DNA from: Ignavibacteria bacterium
GTDB taxonomy: Bacteria; Bacteroidota; Ignavibacteria; Tepidaquicellales; Tepidaquicellaceae
Length of the DNA: 64,000 nt
Reading direction: 5' to 3'
NCBI GenBank assembly: GCA_036262055.1
Contig: DATAJP010000004.1
Coordinates: forward strand, 62,001 to 126,000
Below are positions 27,107 through 36,742 of the stretch, in pieces. Each line of letters opens with the position of its first letter. The first letter of the stretch is position 1. Made by a program: the position numbers and the translations under genes. The notes beneath the pieces were generated by a model, which ran no database searches, was not told the DNA's origin, and saw only the letters and a program-made list of their open reading frames with translations.

Positions 27107-28087
27107 ATGATTGTAGTTACAGGCGGAGCGGGATTTATTGGAAGCGCTTTAGTATGGCGGTTAAATCAGCTTGGTATAGAAAACATTATTATCGTCGACA
27201 AGTTCGGAAAGGATGAGAAATGGAAAAATCTTGTTTCACTGAATTATATGGACGTGTTTGATGCAGATGAATTCGGACAAATGGTTGCTCACGATTTCCT
27301 GAGTAAGGCTGAAATTAATACTGTTTTTCATCTTGGCGCATGCAGTTCGACAACCGAAACCGATTTTGATTATCTTCTCAGAAATAATTTTGAATACACA
27401 AAATTTCTCTGCGAAAAATCATTGCAGGCTAACATAAGATTCATTTATGCTTCATCTGCGGCTACATATGGAATCGGTGAGCACGGTTACAACGACAACG
27501 AAAACGAAATCAGTAAATTAAGACCTTTGAACGGATATGGTTTTTCAAAGCAGATGTTCGACAAATGGGCAAAGGCAAATAAACTTTTTGATAAGATTGT
27601 GGGTTTAAAGTATTTCAATGTTTATGGTCCTAATGAATACCATAAAGAGGACATGAGAAGCATAATCTGCAAGGGGTTTAACCAAATCAAAGAAACAGGT
27701 AAAATCCGCTTATTTAAGACCACAAAACCCAACCAATATGGTGATGGCGGTCAAAGACGCGACTTTATTTATATAAAAGATGCAGTTGATATGACTCTGT
27801 TTTTTTGGGAAAACAAGATTATAAACGGACTTTATAATGTCGGCACGGGCAATGCAATTACTTGGAAGGAGTTCGTCACCCCTATATTTAAAGCACTTGG
27901 AAAAGATGTAAATATTGAATATTTTGATATGCCTGAGTCATTAATTGAGAAGTATCAGGACTTTACAGAGGCAGATATGAACAAAATCCGAAAAGCCGGA
28001 TATCAGAAAAAAACAATGACAGCTGACGAAGCGGTTTTTGACTACGTTACAAATTATTTAAACACAGATTACCCCTATCTTCAATAA
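27107..28087 (+). CDS. hldD: ADP-L-glycero-D-manno-heptose 6-epimerase
   Basis: Last step of ADP-heptose synthesis for the LPS inner core. A 326-residue extended short-chain dehydrogenase fold: 'MIVVTGGAGFIGSALVWRLN' binds NADP, 'YASSAATYG' and 'NGYGFSKQMFDKW' supply the catalytic Ser/Tyr-Lys region, and 'LKYFNVYGPNEYHKEDMRSI' with 'GQRRDFIYIKDAVDMTLFF' are typical of HldD. A strong Shine-Dalgarno (AAGGAG) stands 7 bases before the ATG. The partner genes hldA and hldC lie 2.4 kb downstream on the same strand, separated by the PAD-like and toxin-antitoxin genes. Confidence 0.95.
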   Translation: MIVVTGGAGFIGSALVWRLNQLGIENIIIVDKFGKDEKWKNLVSLNYMDVFDADEFGQMVAHDFLSKAEINTVFHLGACSSTTETDFDYLLRNNFEYTKFLCEKSLQANIRFIYASSAATYGIGEHGYNDNENEISKLRPLNGYGFSKQMFDKWAKANKLFDKIVGLKYFNVYGPNEYHKEDMRSIICKGFNQIKETGKIRLFKTTKPNQYGDGGQRRDFIYIKDAVDMTLFFWENKIINGLYNVGTGNAITWKEFVTPIFKALGKDVNIEYFDMPESLIEKYQDFTEADMNKIRKAGYQKKTMTADEAVFDYVTNYLNTDYPYLQ

Positions 28088-28118
28088 TATACAAACACAC
28101 TAAATACTTACTTCTAAA

Positions 28119-29843
28119 ATGAAATACCTTCAAATATTATTTATACTTTTTATTGCAAACATTTCTTTTGCGCAGAATTTACCAAATAATCTTCTGCCAA
28201 GCGAGATGAAAGCATATAATGATTTGATTTATAACAGACCTCAATCTTTCTCAGATTTTACTAATCCTCCTTATGGACCCGTGAGAACTATGGCTGAATG
28301 GGAACCGCAGGAAGGATTAATAATCGCATGGATAACATATCAGCCAATCTTAAGACAGATTGTTGATTATGCACAAGATGAGGGATTTGTTTATATTGTT
28401 TGCTCCGATTCAAATTCGGTAAAAACTTATTTAACAAGCGGAAGTGTTCCACTTGTAAATTTAAAATTCGTAATTGCTCCGTTTAATAGTATATGGTGCA
28501 GGGATTACGGTCCATGGATGATTTATAAAAACAATTATGACACTTTACAAATTGCAGATTGGATTTATAACAGACCGAGGCCCAATGATGATGCAGTTCC
28601 GACAGCATTTGCCAATTACTATAACTCAACAATTTTTACTGCAACACAAGCACCATTTGATTTAGTCAATACCGGAGGAAACTTTATGGTTGACGGCAAT
28701 GGGACAGGTTTTGCATCGAAATTAATATTAAATGAAAATCCATCAAAGACTCCTGCGCAGATTGATACCATAATGAAAAAATATCTCGGACTTTCCCGAT
28801 ATATCAAAATGGAAACCCTTCCTTATGATGAGATTCATCACATTGACATGCACATAAAATTACTTGATGAAGAAACATTGTTAGTCGGACAATACCCTAA
28901 CGGTGTTGCAGATGGTCCCCAGATTGAAGCAAACCTGCAATATGTGTTAAATAATTTCCAGACATGTTATGGAAGACCCTATAAAGTTATAAGAATCCCG
29001 ATGCCGCCAAGTGCAAGCGGGCAATATCCTCCAAACTCGAATTATTTTACTTACACCAATTCAGTTTTCGTGAACAAAACTGTTATCGTTCCGATTTACG
29101 GTTTATCACAAGATACAACTGCATTAAGAATTTACCGGGAAGCGTTGCCAGGTTACAGAATCGTCGGCATAAACTGTTCAAGCATGATTTCAGCACTCGG
29201 TGCGATTCACTGTATAACAAAAGAAGTTGGTATTAAAGAAACAATTTTCATTTCTCATCCTTATTTGAGAAACACAACCAACACAACAACTCCTTATGAA
29301 GTTAAAGCATTCATTCAGACCAAAAGCGGTGTGAACAATGCAAAGCTTTACTGGAGAACCGACACAACTCAGGCATATACTCAAGTTAGCATGACTCCTG
29401 CAACAGCTGATACTTTCAAAGCATCTATTCCTGCTCAGCCGGTTGGTAAATATGTTTATTATTATATTTCTGCGGCATCAAATAGCGGAAAAACAATAAC
29501 CAAACCTTTAACCGCTCCTGCAGGATATACAAAATTTTATGTTGATAACCCTTCGGCAATTGGAAACAATGGAGTTATCTCCAGCTTTAAGTTAGAGCAG
29601 AACAGACCGAATCCATTTAATCCTGTCACTAAAATTAGTTTTTCAATTCCGCAAAGCTCACATGTAATTTTGAAGGTTTATGACATAACCGGACGTGAGG
29701 TTGCAAAACTTATTAATGATTTCAGAGTTGCAGGCGAACATAGCCTTGAATTTAACGGAGCATTTCTTTCGAGCGGAGTTTATTTCTATAGATTGGAAAC
29801 TAACGGATTAAGCGCTATCAAGAAAATGATGCTTATCAAATAG
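28119..29843 (+). CDS. T9SS-secreted peptidylarginine/agmatine deiminase-family protein
   Basis: A 574-residue exported protein (signal peptide MKYLQILFILFIANISFAQ). Residues about 45-385 are a PAD_porph-type guanidino-modifying domain with the expected residues: D129 (WCRDYGPW), 'NTGGNFMVDG', H241/D243 (HHIDMH) and C365 (GAIHCITKE). Spacing agrees with the Porphyromonas gingivalis PPAD set as I recall it (D130, H236, D238, C351). An Ig-like domain (about 390-478) and a T9SS type-A sorting domain ('NRPNPFNPVTKISFSIP', 'VYDITGREVAKL') follow. It would convert arginine or agmatine guanidino groups to ureido groups, releasing ammonia, outside the cell. The substrate is undetermined. It is 31 bp after hldD. 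Confidence 0.9.
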   Translation: MKYLQILFILFIANISFAQNLPNNLLPSEMKAYNDLIYNRPQSFSDFTNPPYGPVRTMAEWEPQEGLIIAWITYQPILRQIVDYAQDEGFVYIVCSDSNSVKTYLTSGSVPLVNLKFVIAPFNSIWCRDYGPWMIYKNNYDTLQIADWIYNRPRPNDDAVPTAFANYYNSTIFTATQAPFDLVNTGGNFMVDGNGTGFASKLILNENPSKTPAQIDTIMKKYLGLSRYIKMETLPYDEIHHIDMHIKLLDEETLLVGQYPNGVADGPQIEANLQYVLNNFQTCYGRPYKVIRIPMPPSASGQYPPNSNYFTYTNSVFVNKTVIVPIYGLSQDTTALRIYREALPGYRIVGINCSSMISALGAIHCITKEVGIKETIFISHPYLRNTTNTTTPYEVKAFIQTKSGVNNAKLYWRTDTTQAYTQVSMTPATADTFKASIPAQPVGKYVYYYISAASNSGKTITKPLTAPAGYTKFYVDNPSAIGNNGVISSFKLEQNRPNPFNPVTKISFSIPQSSHVILKVYDITGREVAKLINDFRVAGEHSLEFNGAFLSSGVYFYRLETNGLSAIKKMMLIK

Positions 29844-29876
29844 TTTATAAAGTTATAAGGTTATAAAGTTTATAAG
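29843..29876. repeat. 8/9-base tandem array (GTTATAAR-type, four units)
   Basis: GTTTATAAA, GTTATAAG, GTTATAAA and GTTTATAAG follow without gaps directly from the stop codon of the PAD-like gene. Confidence 0.75.
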
Positions 29877-29880
29877 ATTG

Positions 29881-29905
29881 AAACCCCGATTTATCGGGGT
29901 TTTTG
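29881..29905 (+). terminator. Intrinsic terminator of the PAD-like gene
   Basis: AAACCCCGA (29881-29889) pairs with TCGGGGTTT (29894-29902) around a 4-base loop and runs into a T-stretch. It separates hldD/PAD-like transcription from the toxin-antitoxin genes. Confidence 0.85.
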
Positions 29906-29955
29906 TTATATGCAAATACATTGAAATAAGCTATTATTAGGATTATTTTAAACAT

Positions 29956-30165
29956 ATGGATAAACAGTTAATAAACCAGATTAATAAATTAAATTCTTCC
30001 GAAAAGCTTGAACTTTTATATCAGATTTGGGATAGCTTAAATGATGAAAATTATCAAGTTAATGAAGAAACCCGCGTAATTTTAGATGAACGTCTTGAAA
30101 AAATTGCCGAAGGAAAAGTCAAATATACAAATTGGGATGATGTGAAGAAAAAGTATAACTTCTAA
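29956..30165 (+). CDS. Antitoxin, addiction-module component family
   Basis: A 69-residue protein. 'NQINKLNSSEKLELLYQIWDSL' and 'LDERLEKIAEGKVKYTNWDDVKKKY' match the small antitoxins of the addiction-module component family (Unstab_antitox), which bind ParE/RelE-type toxins. It lies 3 bp before the toxin start, the usual antitoxin-first order. Autorepression is common for such operons; no obvious operator palindrome is visible in the 50-bp upstream gap after the terminator. Confidence 0.88.
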   Translation: MDKQLINQINKLNSSEKLELLYQIWDSLNDENYQVNEETRVILDERLEKIAEGKVKYTNWDDVKKKYNF

Positions 30166-30168
30166 TTA

Positions 30169-30468
30169 ATGTATATAATTAGATTAACTGATAATGCAGA
30201 ATCTGACTTAAATGAATCATATAATTGGTACGAAAATCAAAAAATTAATCTTGGAGTTGAATTTATAAAAACAATAAACAGAACAATTGAGTTAATAAAA
30301 GAAAATCCTTTTTTATATAAATCTGTTTATAAAAATGTAAGAAAAGCAAAAATCAACAAATTCCCTTTCAATATTTATTATTTAATCACTCCTCAATTTA
30401 ACCAAATAGACATTTTCGGAATATTACATGACAGCCGTAACCCTTTAATATGGAAAACAAGAATATAA
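30169..30468 (+). CDS. RelE/ParE-superfamily toxin
   Basis: A 99-residue toxin: 'LTDNAESDLNESYNWYENQK' and 'FIKTINRTIELIKENPFLYKSVYKNVRKA' form the two helices, and the final strands end in 'ILHDSRNPLIWKTRI', typical of ParE-like members. It appears full length. Its 3' end overlaps the start of hldA by 19 bp (30450-30468), so toxin translation and heptose kinase expression are linked. The target (ribosome-dependent mRNA cleavage or gyrase) cannot be told from the sequence. Confidence 0.9.
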   Translation: MYIIRLTDNAESDLNESYNWYENQKINLGVEFIKTINRTIELIKENPFLYKSVYKNVRKAKINKFPFNIYYLITPQFNQIDIFGILHDSRNPLIWKTRI

Positions 30469-31454
30469 ATCGACTACAAGAAATACTTAAAAACGCAAAA
30501 GGAAAAAAAATTTTTGTTATCGGCGATGTTATGCTCGATAAGTACCTGCTTGGTGATGTTAACCGTATTTCCCCCGAAGCGCCCGTGCAGGTTTTTGATA
30601 TTCAGAAAAGCGAGCACAAATTCGGCGGAGCGGCTAATGTGAGTTTAAATATAAAGGAACTCGGAGCTGAGCCGTATTTAATCGGTGTGATTGGTTCTGA
30701 TAATGAAGGCACAATTCTTCTGAGTGAAATGACAAAGCTGAACAAAAATACAAACGGGATGATTACAGAAAACTCGAGACCAACTACAACAAAAACAAGA
30801 GTCATCGCCGATTCCCACCATCTTCTCAGAATAGACAGCGAATCGAAAGAAAATATTTCTGCCGAAACCGAAAATAAAATTTTAGAAACGCTGAAAAATA
30901 ATTCAGGAAAGATTGACATAATCATTCTTCAGGATTATAATAAAGGTGTTTTAACCAAATCACTTATAGGCAAAGTCATACAATTTGCAAACGATAACAA
31001 GATAAAAGTTCTCGTTGACCCTAAGTTTTATAATTTCTTTGAGTACAAAAATGTTTTTTTATTTAAGCCTAACAGAAAAGAACTTGAAGAAGCATTCGGC
31101 AAAAAAGCAAAAGACATGCAAGAAATCGAAAAACTTGCTGATGAGCTAATGGGCAAAATGAATTGCACATATCTCGTATTGACTCTCGGAGATAAAGGAG
31201 TAATGCTTTTCGAAAAAACAAACGGTAAAACAAATATAGAAAAAATCGAAACTGTTGCGCGGGAAGTTGCGGACGTATCGGGTGCAGGAGACACGGTCAT
31301 TTCTACAATTGCAGTATGCCTTGCAGGCGGAGCAACCGTGAGCGAAGCGGTGAAATTTGCGAACTATGCGGCAGGAATCGTAGTTGAAGAAGTAGGCATT
31401 GTTCCCATTACCAAAGATAAATTATTAAATCATCTGAATGAAATTAAAGATTAG
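30450..31454 (+). CDS. hldA: D-glycero-beta-D-manno-heptose-7-phosphate kinase
   Basis: A ribokinase-family (PfkB) enzyme of 334 residues that phosphorylates heptose 7-phosphate at C1 for LPS core. The N-terminal 'FVIGDVMLDKYLLGDVNRIS' and 'PEAPVQVFD' are diagnostic of the HldE kinase domain. The anion hole and catalytic base are in 'DVSGAGDTVISTIAVCLAGG'. In E. coli this is fused to the nucleotidyltransferase; here the two are separate genes 11 bp apart. The ATG at 30450 lies inside the toxin gene. A later start would cut into the conserved GDVMLD strand region, so this one is preferred. Confidence 0.95.
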   Translation: MENKNINRLQEILKNAKGKKIFVIGDVMLDKYLLGDVNRISPEAPVQVFDIQKSEHKFGGAANVSLNIKELGAEPYLIGVIGSDNEGTILLSEMTKLNKNTNGMITENSRPTTTKTRVIADSHHLLRIDSESKENISAETENKILETLKNNSGKIDIIILQDYNKGVLTKSLIGKVIQFANDNKIKVLVDPKFYNFFEYKNVFLFKPNRKELEEAFGKKAKDMQEIEKLADELMGKMNCTYLVLTLGDKGVMLFEKTNGKTNIEKIETVAREVADVSGAGDTVISTIAVCLAGGATVSEAVKFANYAAGIVVEEVGIVPITKDKLLNHLNEIKD

Positions 31455-31465
31455 ATATAAATAAA

Positions 31466-31930
31466 ATGATAACGACCACGGAAGATTTCAAACCTATTAG
31501 AGCCAAAATTAAATCCGAAAACAAGAAACTTGTCTTTACAAACGGTTGTTTTGATATTTTACATAAAGGCCATATTACGTACCTGAATGAAGCCAAAAAA
31601 CTGGGTGATATTTTAATAGTCGGAGTAAATTCTGACTCTTCGGTGAAAAAACTCAAAGGTGATGAAAGACCGGTGACTAATGAACAAGACAGAATGTTTG
31701 CATTAGATAATCTCAAAGCGGTTGATTACGTGATTTTGTTTAAGGAAGATACTCCATATAACTTGATTAAAGCAATCGAGCCTGATGTTCTTGTAAAAGG
31801 CGGTGACTGGAAAGTCGAAGATATAGTTGGTTCCGATGTTGTTTTGGCAAACGGCGGTGAAGTTAAGAGCTTAAATTTTGTTAATGGTTATTCCACTTCG
31901 TCGATTTTAGAAAAGATAAGAAAGCTGTAA
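31466..31930 (+). CDS. hldC: D-glycero-beta-D-manno-heptose 1-phosphate adenylyltransferase
   Basis: A 154-residue nucleotidyltransferase that joins AMP to heptose 1-phosphate. The cytidylyltransferase-like signature 'FTNGCFDILHKGHITYLNEA' (HxGH) is complete, followed by 'ILIVGVNSDSSVKKLKGDER', 'VLVKGGDWKVEDIVG' and the terminal 'YSTSSILEKI', all typical of the C-terminal HldE domain. It follows hldA with 11 bp between them. Together with hldD upstream it covers three steps of ADP-heptose synthesis; gmhA and gmhB are not in this window. Confidence 0.95.
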   Translation: MITTTEDFKPIRAKIKSENKKLVFTNGCFDILHKGHITYLNEAKKLGDILIVGVNSDSSVKKLKGDERPVTNEQDRMFALDNLKAVDYVILFKEDTPYNLIKAIEPDVLVKGGDWKVEDIVGSDVVLANGGEVKSLNFVNGYSTSSILEKIRKL

Positions 31931-31948
31931 CCCGGATATTGAAAATTT

Positions 31949-34900
31949 ATGAGTGAAGGTTTACAAAGAATCGAACAAAATAATGAATCTTCATCCGAAG
32001 CAAAAATTGCTTCCAAGCCCGCAAAGAAAAAACGCGGATGTTTTTTCCGTATCATTTCAATTTTATTTGTTTCATTAATTGCATTTTTAATTCTCCTCGC
32101 GATATTTATTCAGACACAATGGTTCCGGGACATAGTTTTAGACCAGGGTTTAAAATATGTTAACGGAAATCTTGTAAAACCCGGCAGTATGATTTATGCC
32201 GGACGTCTCGAAGGAAACCTGCGCAGTGAAATTTATTTATTAAACGCCGGCATTATAGTAAAGAATGACACGCTTCTTAAACTCGATACTATTCACATTA
32301 ATTACAGTCTCTTCCCTATTTTTAGCAAACAAATAAATGTTTCACTCATTGAATTAATCAACCCGGATATTTTATTTACCCAGGTCAGGAATGAAGATGA
32401 TTCTTTAAGATGGAACTATACACAAATTTTCAAAAGCCAACCCGACACAGCAATAATTGATACGGCAGGTTTCGATTGGGAAATTTCTCTCGGTAAATTA
32501 ATTTTAAAGAACGGAAATTATTCCAGCATTTCTAATCTCCCTGTGAATACGATTTTTTCTCAGCTTGCATTTAAAAATACCGACTCACTCAACGTTGATT
32601 ATCTTCAGCTTCGGGAAATTAACTGGGAGTTGGGAGCTGAATATACTCCTGAGTATAAGATGGTTGACATTAAGAACATAAGCTTTAAATCAAATTCATA
32701 TTTTAATTTATACGAACTCAGCGGAAAAGCAGAATTCAAAACCGAAGAAAATATTTCCGAAGTTACTAATTTTAAAATTATCACTGATAGCTCCTCAATC
32801 GTTATTAATCACTTAAGAATGGAAGATTATAATCCATTCGGCGAAACGATTTATGAAAATTTCGACAGCAACGAAGTGGTAATTGACATGGTTGCAGATA
32901 ATTTTTACGCAAAAGACCTTTTGTATTTCCTACCCCAATTAAATTTTCTCTCAGGAAGAGTTCATCTTGAGCTTATGGCAAGCGGAAACTACGGCAATAT
33001 TCTCATCGATAAACTGATTTTAAATACTCCTTATTCTCATTATGATTTCAAAGGAAGAATTCAGAATTTACAAGAACCTTCAAAATTATATTTTAATATT
33101 ACCGGAAAAGATTTAGTTATAGACCCCCGTGATACGAGATACATCATACCCGGCTTGCCTGTTCCCGATTATTCATATCTCGGCGTTGTGAGGGCTCCAT
33201 ATATTACTTACATAGGTGAACCTACACGGTTTAATTCCGATTTTGATATTAGAACCGAAGTCGGCAATATAAACGGAAACACATATCTTGACCTTACACA
33301 AAGCCAGATAGTTTACCGGACCGATTTTGATGCAACCAATTTAAATCTCGGGAAATTTCTCAGAGATCCTAAACTTGAAAGCAACGTAAACCTGACCGTT
33401 AAAGGTGAAGGAAGAGGATTCGATTTGCAAACAATGGTAGCAAATCTCAATTACGATATTAAAAATTCAAGAATATTAAATACAAATATCTCAGCTTCGG
33501 CAGGTCAGATTAATCTGAATAACGGTATTGCTAATGTTGATTTTTATTTCAACTCAAATACATTAAAATCAAAAGCCAAAGGTCAGGTCAATATACGCAA
33601 TCTCGAAAATCCTTCTTATGACATCAAAGGTGATGTTGCAAATCTCGATATCTATACTTTCACGGGTGACCAGTCTATGAAAAGCAATTTAACATTTGCA
33701 TTTGATTTAAACGGAAGCGGCATTAGTCCCGATGACTTAACCGGAAACTTTGACATAAAAATGCAGCAGTCAACATTCGGGGAATATTTCATTCCTCCTG
33801 CAGATTTAACTGCACAAATTAGTAAATCAGGCGGTGAAACAAATCTTGATTTAAAATCTGATTTTGCCGACATAACCGCAAAAGGAAGATTTGATTTTAT
33901 GGATTTGGGAACCATTGTATCAAATAACATTGATAAGCTTACTTACGAGCTTGAAAAATATGCGCAGTCAAAAGACACTTCCGGCAGCACAACAATGACA
34001 ACAATTGTCAGCAGTCACGTTGTTACATCTACTCCGGATGCAAACTTAATTTACAAGATCGTTCTGAAAGATTTAACCCCCGTTGCATATCTTTATGATA
34101 CTTCATTTACGGTAAAAGGAACTATCGAAGGCACCTTGGTAAATTCAAATAACACTCTGACAATGACTGCCAATGGTGATTTCAGTAATTTTGCATTGAA
34201 AGATACATCAATATATTTTTATCATCCTAAATTAAAATTCGATTTCACAAATAATCCAACCGACCCTGAGCTGGCTAATTTCAAAAGCAACTTAAACCTT
34301 GTTGCAGACAGCATCCGTTATATTACTTCCGACAGTTCAGGCGTTACAAAATTTATTGTGGATTCTTTATACACGGATTTTAAATTTGTCAACTATACAA
34401 ACAATTACGATATATTTGGACGCAGTGATACTTTATACGTTCTGAATACCAAAGGGAGTCTGGATATATTGCCGGGAGGTTATGCAACAAACACGGATTT
34501 GCTTTATGTAAAAATAAACGAATACCGTCTGCATAATAATAATAAATTTACGGTTGCATATATTCAGAATGATACAGATAAATTTATAAGCTTCAAAGAT
34601 TTTGAAATCAGCACAGGCAAATGGATAAGCTCGACAAGCACAATAGGCAACCAGAAAAACGTTAGTGTTGAAACAAATGTTACTACTAACGATACCAATG
34701 CACTTTTTGCCGATGCCGAAACTTGGATAAGCGACAATCAACGTCTTGGTCTTGAAGGATATTATTCACTCGAGAAAAACAGCAATCTTCAGATTTCCGC
34801 TAATAATATTAAGATGACAACTTTACAAAAGTTTATGGACCCGCTGACAAGACCTGAAAATCTTATCGGAGGAGGTTTAAGACGGGTTGAAATATTATAT

Positions 34901-36739
34901 ACAGGACACTTATCAGACCCTAAGTTTTATGTTGAAGTGAACTCAGACCCGCTTATTATGCGAAGAAAAATTTTGGGAAGGTTTGATGCTATACTTGAAT
35001 ATGACAGCACAAATCTAAAAACTGATATAGCATTCTATAACGATAGAAACTTGGGAAATCTGTTAATCAAAGGTAATATGCCTATCTTGATTGTTCTCGA
35101 TGGCGATACTACAAGAGCGCAGGATACCGTATTTGTGAACAGACAGGTTGACTTAAATGTTGAAGCAAATCATTTTAAGATTGATATACTCAGTCCGTTT
35201 ATCCCGCTTGTTTCCGGCTTAAGCGGAAGTTTAAACGGTGACGTAAAAGTCTCGGGTTTATCTGATAATCCGCTTCTCACGGGCGGTCTTAATCTTGATA
35301 GCGCACAGTTTGTTTTTAATATGACAAGAAATACTTATGCGCTTGAAGCAGATTTCAAGACAGAAGGTCAAAAGTTGATATTGGATTATTCTAAGATGAA
35401 CAGCATATTTGAACCCTCGCAATATATGGAAACCAGTGGATTTATTGACTTCACTAATTTAAAGTTGAACAATATGGAGTTTGTGATGGGCGGAACAATT
35501 CAGGCGTTCGATAAAAGCACGGGAATGTCAAAGTTCGGTATTGGTGGTGATTTAATTGTCGGAAGCAGAAATGATAATCCTATAAAAATTACGGGAAATG
35601 CTGATGAGCTTCTTTTGTCAGGAAATGTAATTTTGGTAGATGGAAATGTAACAATGAACCCCGTTACAGGCAAAGAGTATGATATTTATAATGATGACTT
35701 TACTTATACAGTTCTCATTGACTCATCCAGTTTTGGAGATACTTTACAGCAATATCTCGTTTATGAAATTAACACATGGAGCAAGAAAAATTATGCATCA
35801 TTGAATCCGTTTGAAAGAATTTTTGTCCCTTTAGATTCATCACAAATCCCTGTTAACGGAGGTTCAAGTAAGTTTATTTATGATATACGGCTTTTAACAA
35901 ATCCTAACAATTATATTTATCTGAATTTCATTGTCAACGAACAAACCAAAAATGAATTTTTTGGCGAGGTCGCTGTTAATTTGGCAATGAATAACCGTGC
36001 AGGTGATGATAATGTTTACGCAAACGGTGAAGTAACCCTTGGTCCTGCTGCGTATTACAGATTTTATAGAAATTTTGACGCAAGCGGAAATATTACTTTT
36101 AACGGAGAGTTAACTAATCCTAAGCTTGATATTTTAGCTGAATTCGAAACCTCAAGTACAAATCCAAATGACCCTTCTGCAATAGAAGAATATAAAGTAG
36201 AAATGAGAGTAACAGGAACCGCTAAGGATTTAAATCCTATAAATTTCACAGTCTATAAAAATGGCGCAAATATTGGAGGTTCGGACCCGACAAGTGATGC
36301 AATTTCCGTTATTCTTTTTGGCAGAACTCAGATTTCAGGTGCAGAAAGAAGCAGTTTAGTTTCAAATTTAGGACTAAACGTCGGAACTATGTTTGTTTCG
36401 GATTATGTCGGCAACCTTCTTCAAAATATTCTCCCATTCATTAAAACTGCGGGGTTAAATTATCAGGATTCGCAAACAGGTTCGGTTGTTCAGAATACAT
36501 CTTTAAATCTTACCGCGCAGTTCGGTGATGCCGTTGTCCGATTTGGAGGAACGGTCTTTGAAGATGTCTCGAACACAAATGTAATTGTAACCTACCCTAT
36601 CGGTAAATTAATAAGTCCTAAAATTGGAAATAATCTGGTGCTACAATTAGAAAGAATTTATAACATAAACGGCGGAAACACCATTATCAATCCTCAGGAA
36701 AGAGTAGGCGTAATTCTGCAATATAAAATTAAATTTTAA
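31949..36739 (+). CDS. TamB/AsmA-like translocation and assembly module protein
   Basis: A 1596-residue protein with a basic cytosolic N-terminus (KPAKKKRGC) and one membrane helix (about 33-52). A very long periplasmic region of repeating amphipathic strands follows, as in the bridge-like beta-groove of TamB/YhdP proteins. The C-terminal ~350 residues ('GPAAYYRFYRNFDASGNITFNGELTNPKLDI', 'SDAISVILFGRTQISGAERSS', 'ISPKIGNNLVLQLERIYN') are the TamB (DUF490) domain. It should span the periplasm and support outer-membrane lipid or protein traffic. It is 18 bp after hldC. The Omp85 protein at 50513 could be its partner; that is inferred. Confidence 0.88.
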   Translation: MSEGLQRIEQNNESSSEAKIASKPAKKKRGCFFRIISILFVSLIAFLILLAIFIQTQWFRDIVLDQGLKYVNGNLVKPGSMIYAGRLEGNLRSEIYLLNAGIIVKNDTLLKLDTIHINYSLFPIFSKQINVSLIELINPDILFTQVRNEDDSLRWNYTQIFKSQPDTAIIDTAGFDWEISLGKLILKNGNYSSISNLPVNTIFSQLAFKNTDSLNVDYLQLREINWELGAEYTPEYKMVDIKNISFKSNSYFNLYELSGKAEFKTEENISEVTNFKIITDSSSIVINHLRMEDYNPFGETIYENFDSNEVVIDMVADNFYAKDLLYFLPQLNFLSGRVHLELMASGNYGNILIDKLILNTPYSHYDFKGRIQNLQEPSKLYFNITGKDLVIDPRDTRYIIPGLPVPDYSYLGVVRAPYITYIGEPTRFNSDFDIRTEVGNINGNTYLDLTQSQIVYRTDFDATNLNLGKFLRDPKLESNVNLTVKGEGRGFDLQTMVANLNYDIKNSRILNTNISASAGQINLNNGIANVDFYFNSNTLKSKAKGQVNIRNLENPSYDIKGDVANLDIYTFTGDQSMKSNLTFAFDLNGSGISPDDLTGNFDIKMQQSTFGEYFIPPADLTAQISKSGGETNLDLKSDFADITAKGRFDFMDLGTIVSNNIDKLTYELEKYAQSKDTSGSTTMTTIVSSHVVTSTPDANLIYKIVLKDLTPVAYLYDTSFTVKGTIEGTLVNSNNTLTMTANGDFSNFALKDTSIYFYHPKLKFDFTNNPTDPELANFKSNLNLVADSIRYITSDSSGVTKFIVDSLYTDFKFVNYTNNYDIFGRSDTLYVLNTKGSLDILPGGYATNTDLLYVKINEYRLHNNNKFTVAYIQNDTDKFISFKDFEISTGKWISSTSTIGNQKNVSVETNVTTNDTNALFADAETWISDNQRLGLEGYYSLEKNSNLQISANNIKMTTLQKFMDPLTRPENLIGGGLRRVEILYTGHLSDPKFYVEVNSDPLIMRRKILGRFDAILEYDSTNLKTDIAFYNDRNLGNLLIKGNMPILIVLDGDTTRAQDTVFVNRQVDLNVEANHFKIDILSPFIPLVSGLSGSLNGDVKVSGLSDNPLLTGGLNLDSAQFVFNMTRNTYALEADFKTEGQKLILDYSKMNSIFEPSQYMETSGFIDFTNLKLNNMEFVMGGTIQAFDKSTGMSKFGIGGDLIVGSRNDNPIKITGNADELLLSGNVILVDGNVTMNPVTGKEYDIYNDDFTYTVLIDSSSFGDTLQQYLVYEINTWSKKNYASLNPFERIFVPLDSSQIPVNGGSSKFIYDIRLLTNPNNYIYLNFIVNEQTKNEFFGEVAVNLAMNNRAGDDNVYANGEVTLGPAAYYRFYRNFDASGNITFNGELTNPKLDILAEFETSSTNPNDPSAIEEYKVEMRVTGTAKDLNPINFTVYKNGANIGGSDPTSDAISVILFGRTQISGAERSSLVSNLGLNVGTMFVSDYVGNLLQNILPFIKTAGLNYQDSQTGSVVQNTSLNLTAQFGDAVVRFGGTVFEDVSNTNVIVTYPIGKLISPKIGNNLVLQLERIYNINGGNTIINPQERVGVILQYKIKF

Positions 36740-36742
36740 AGA

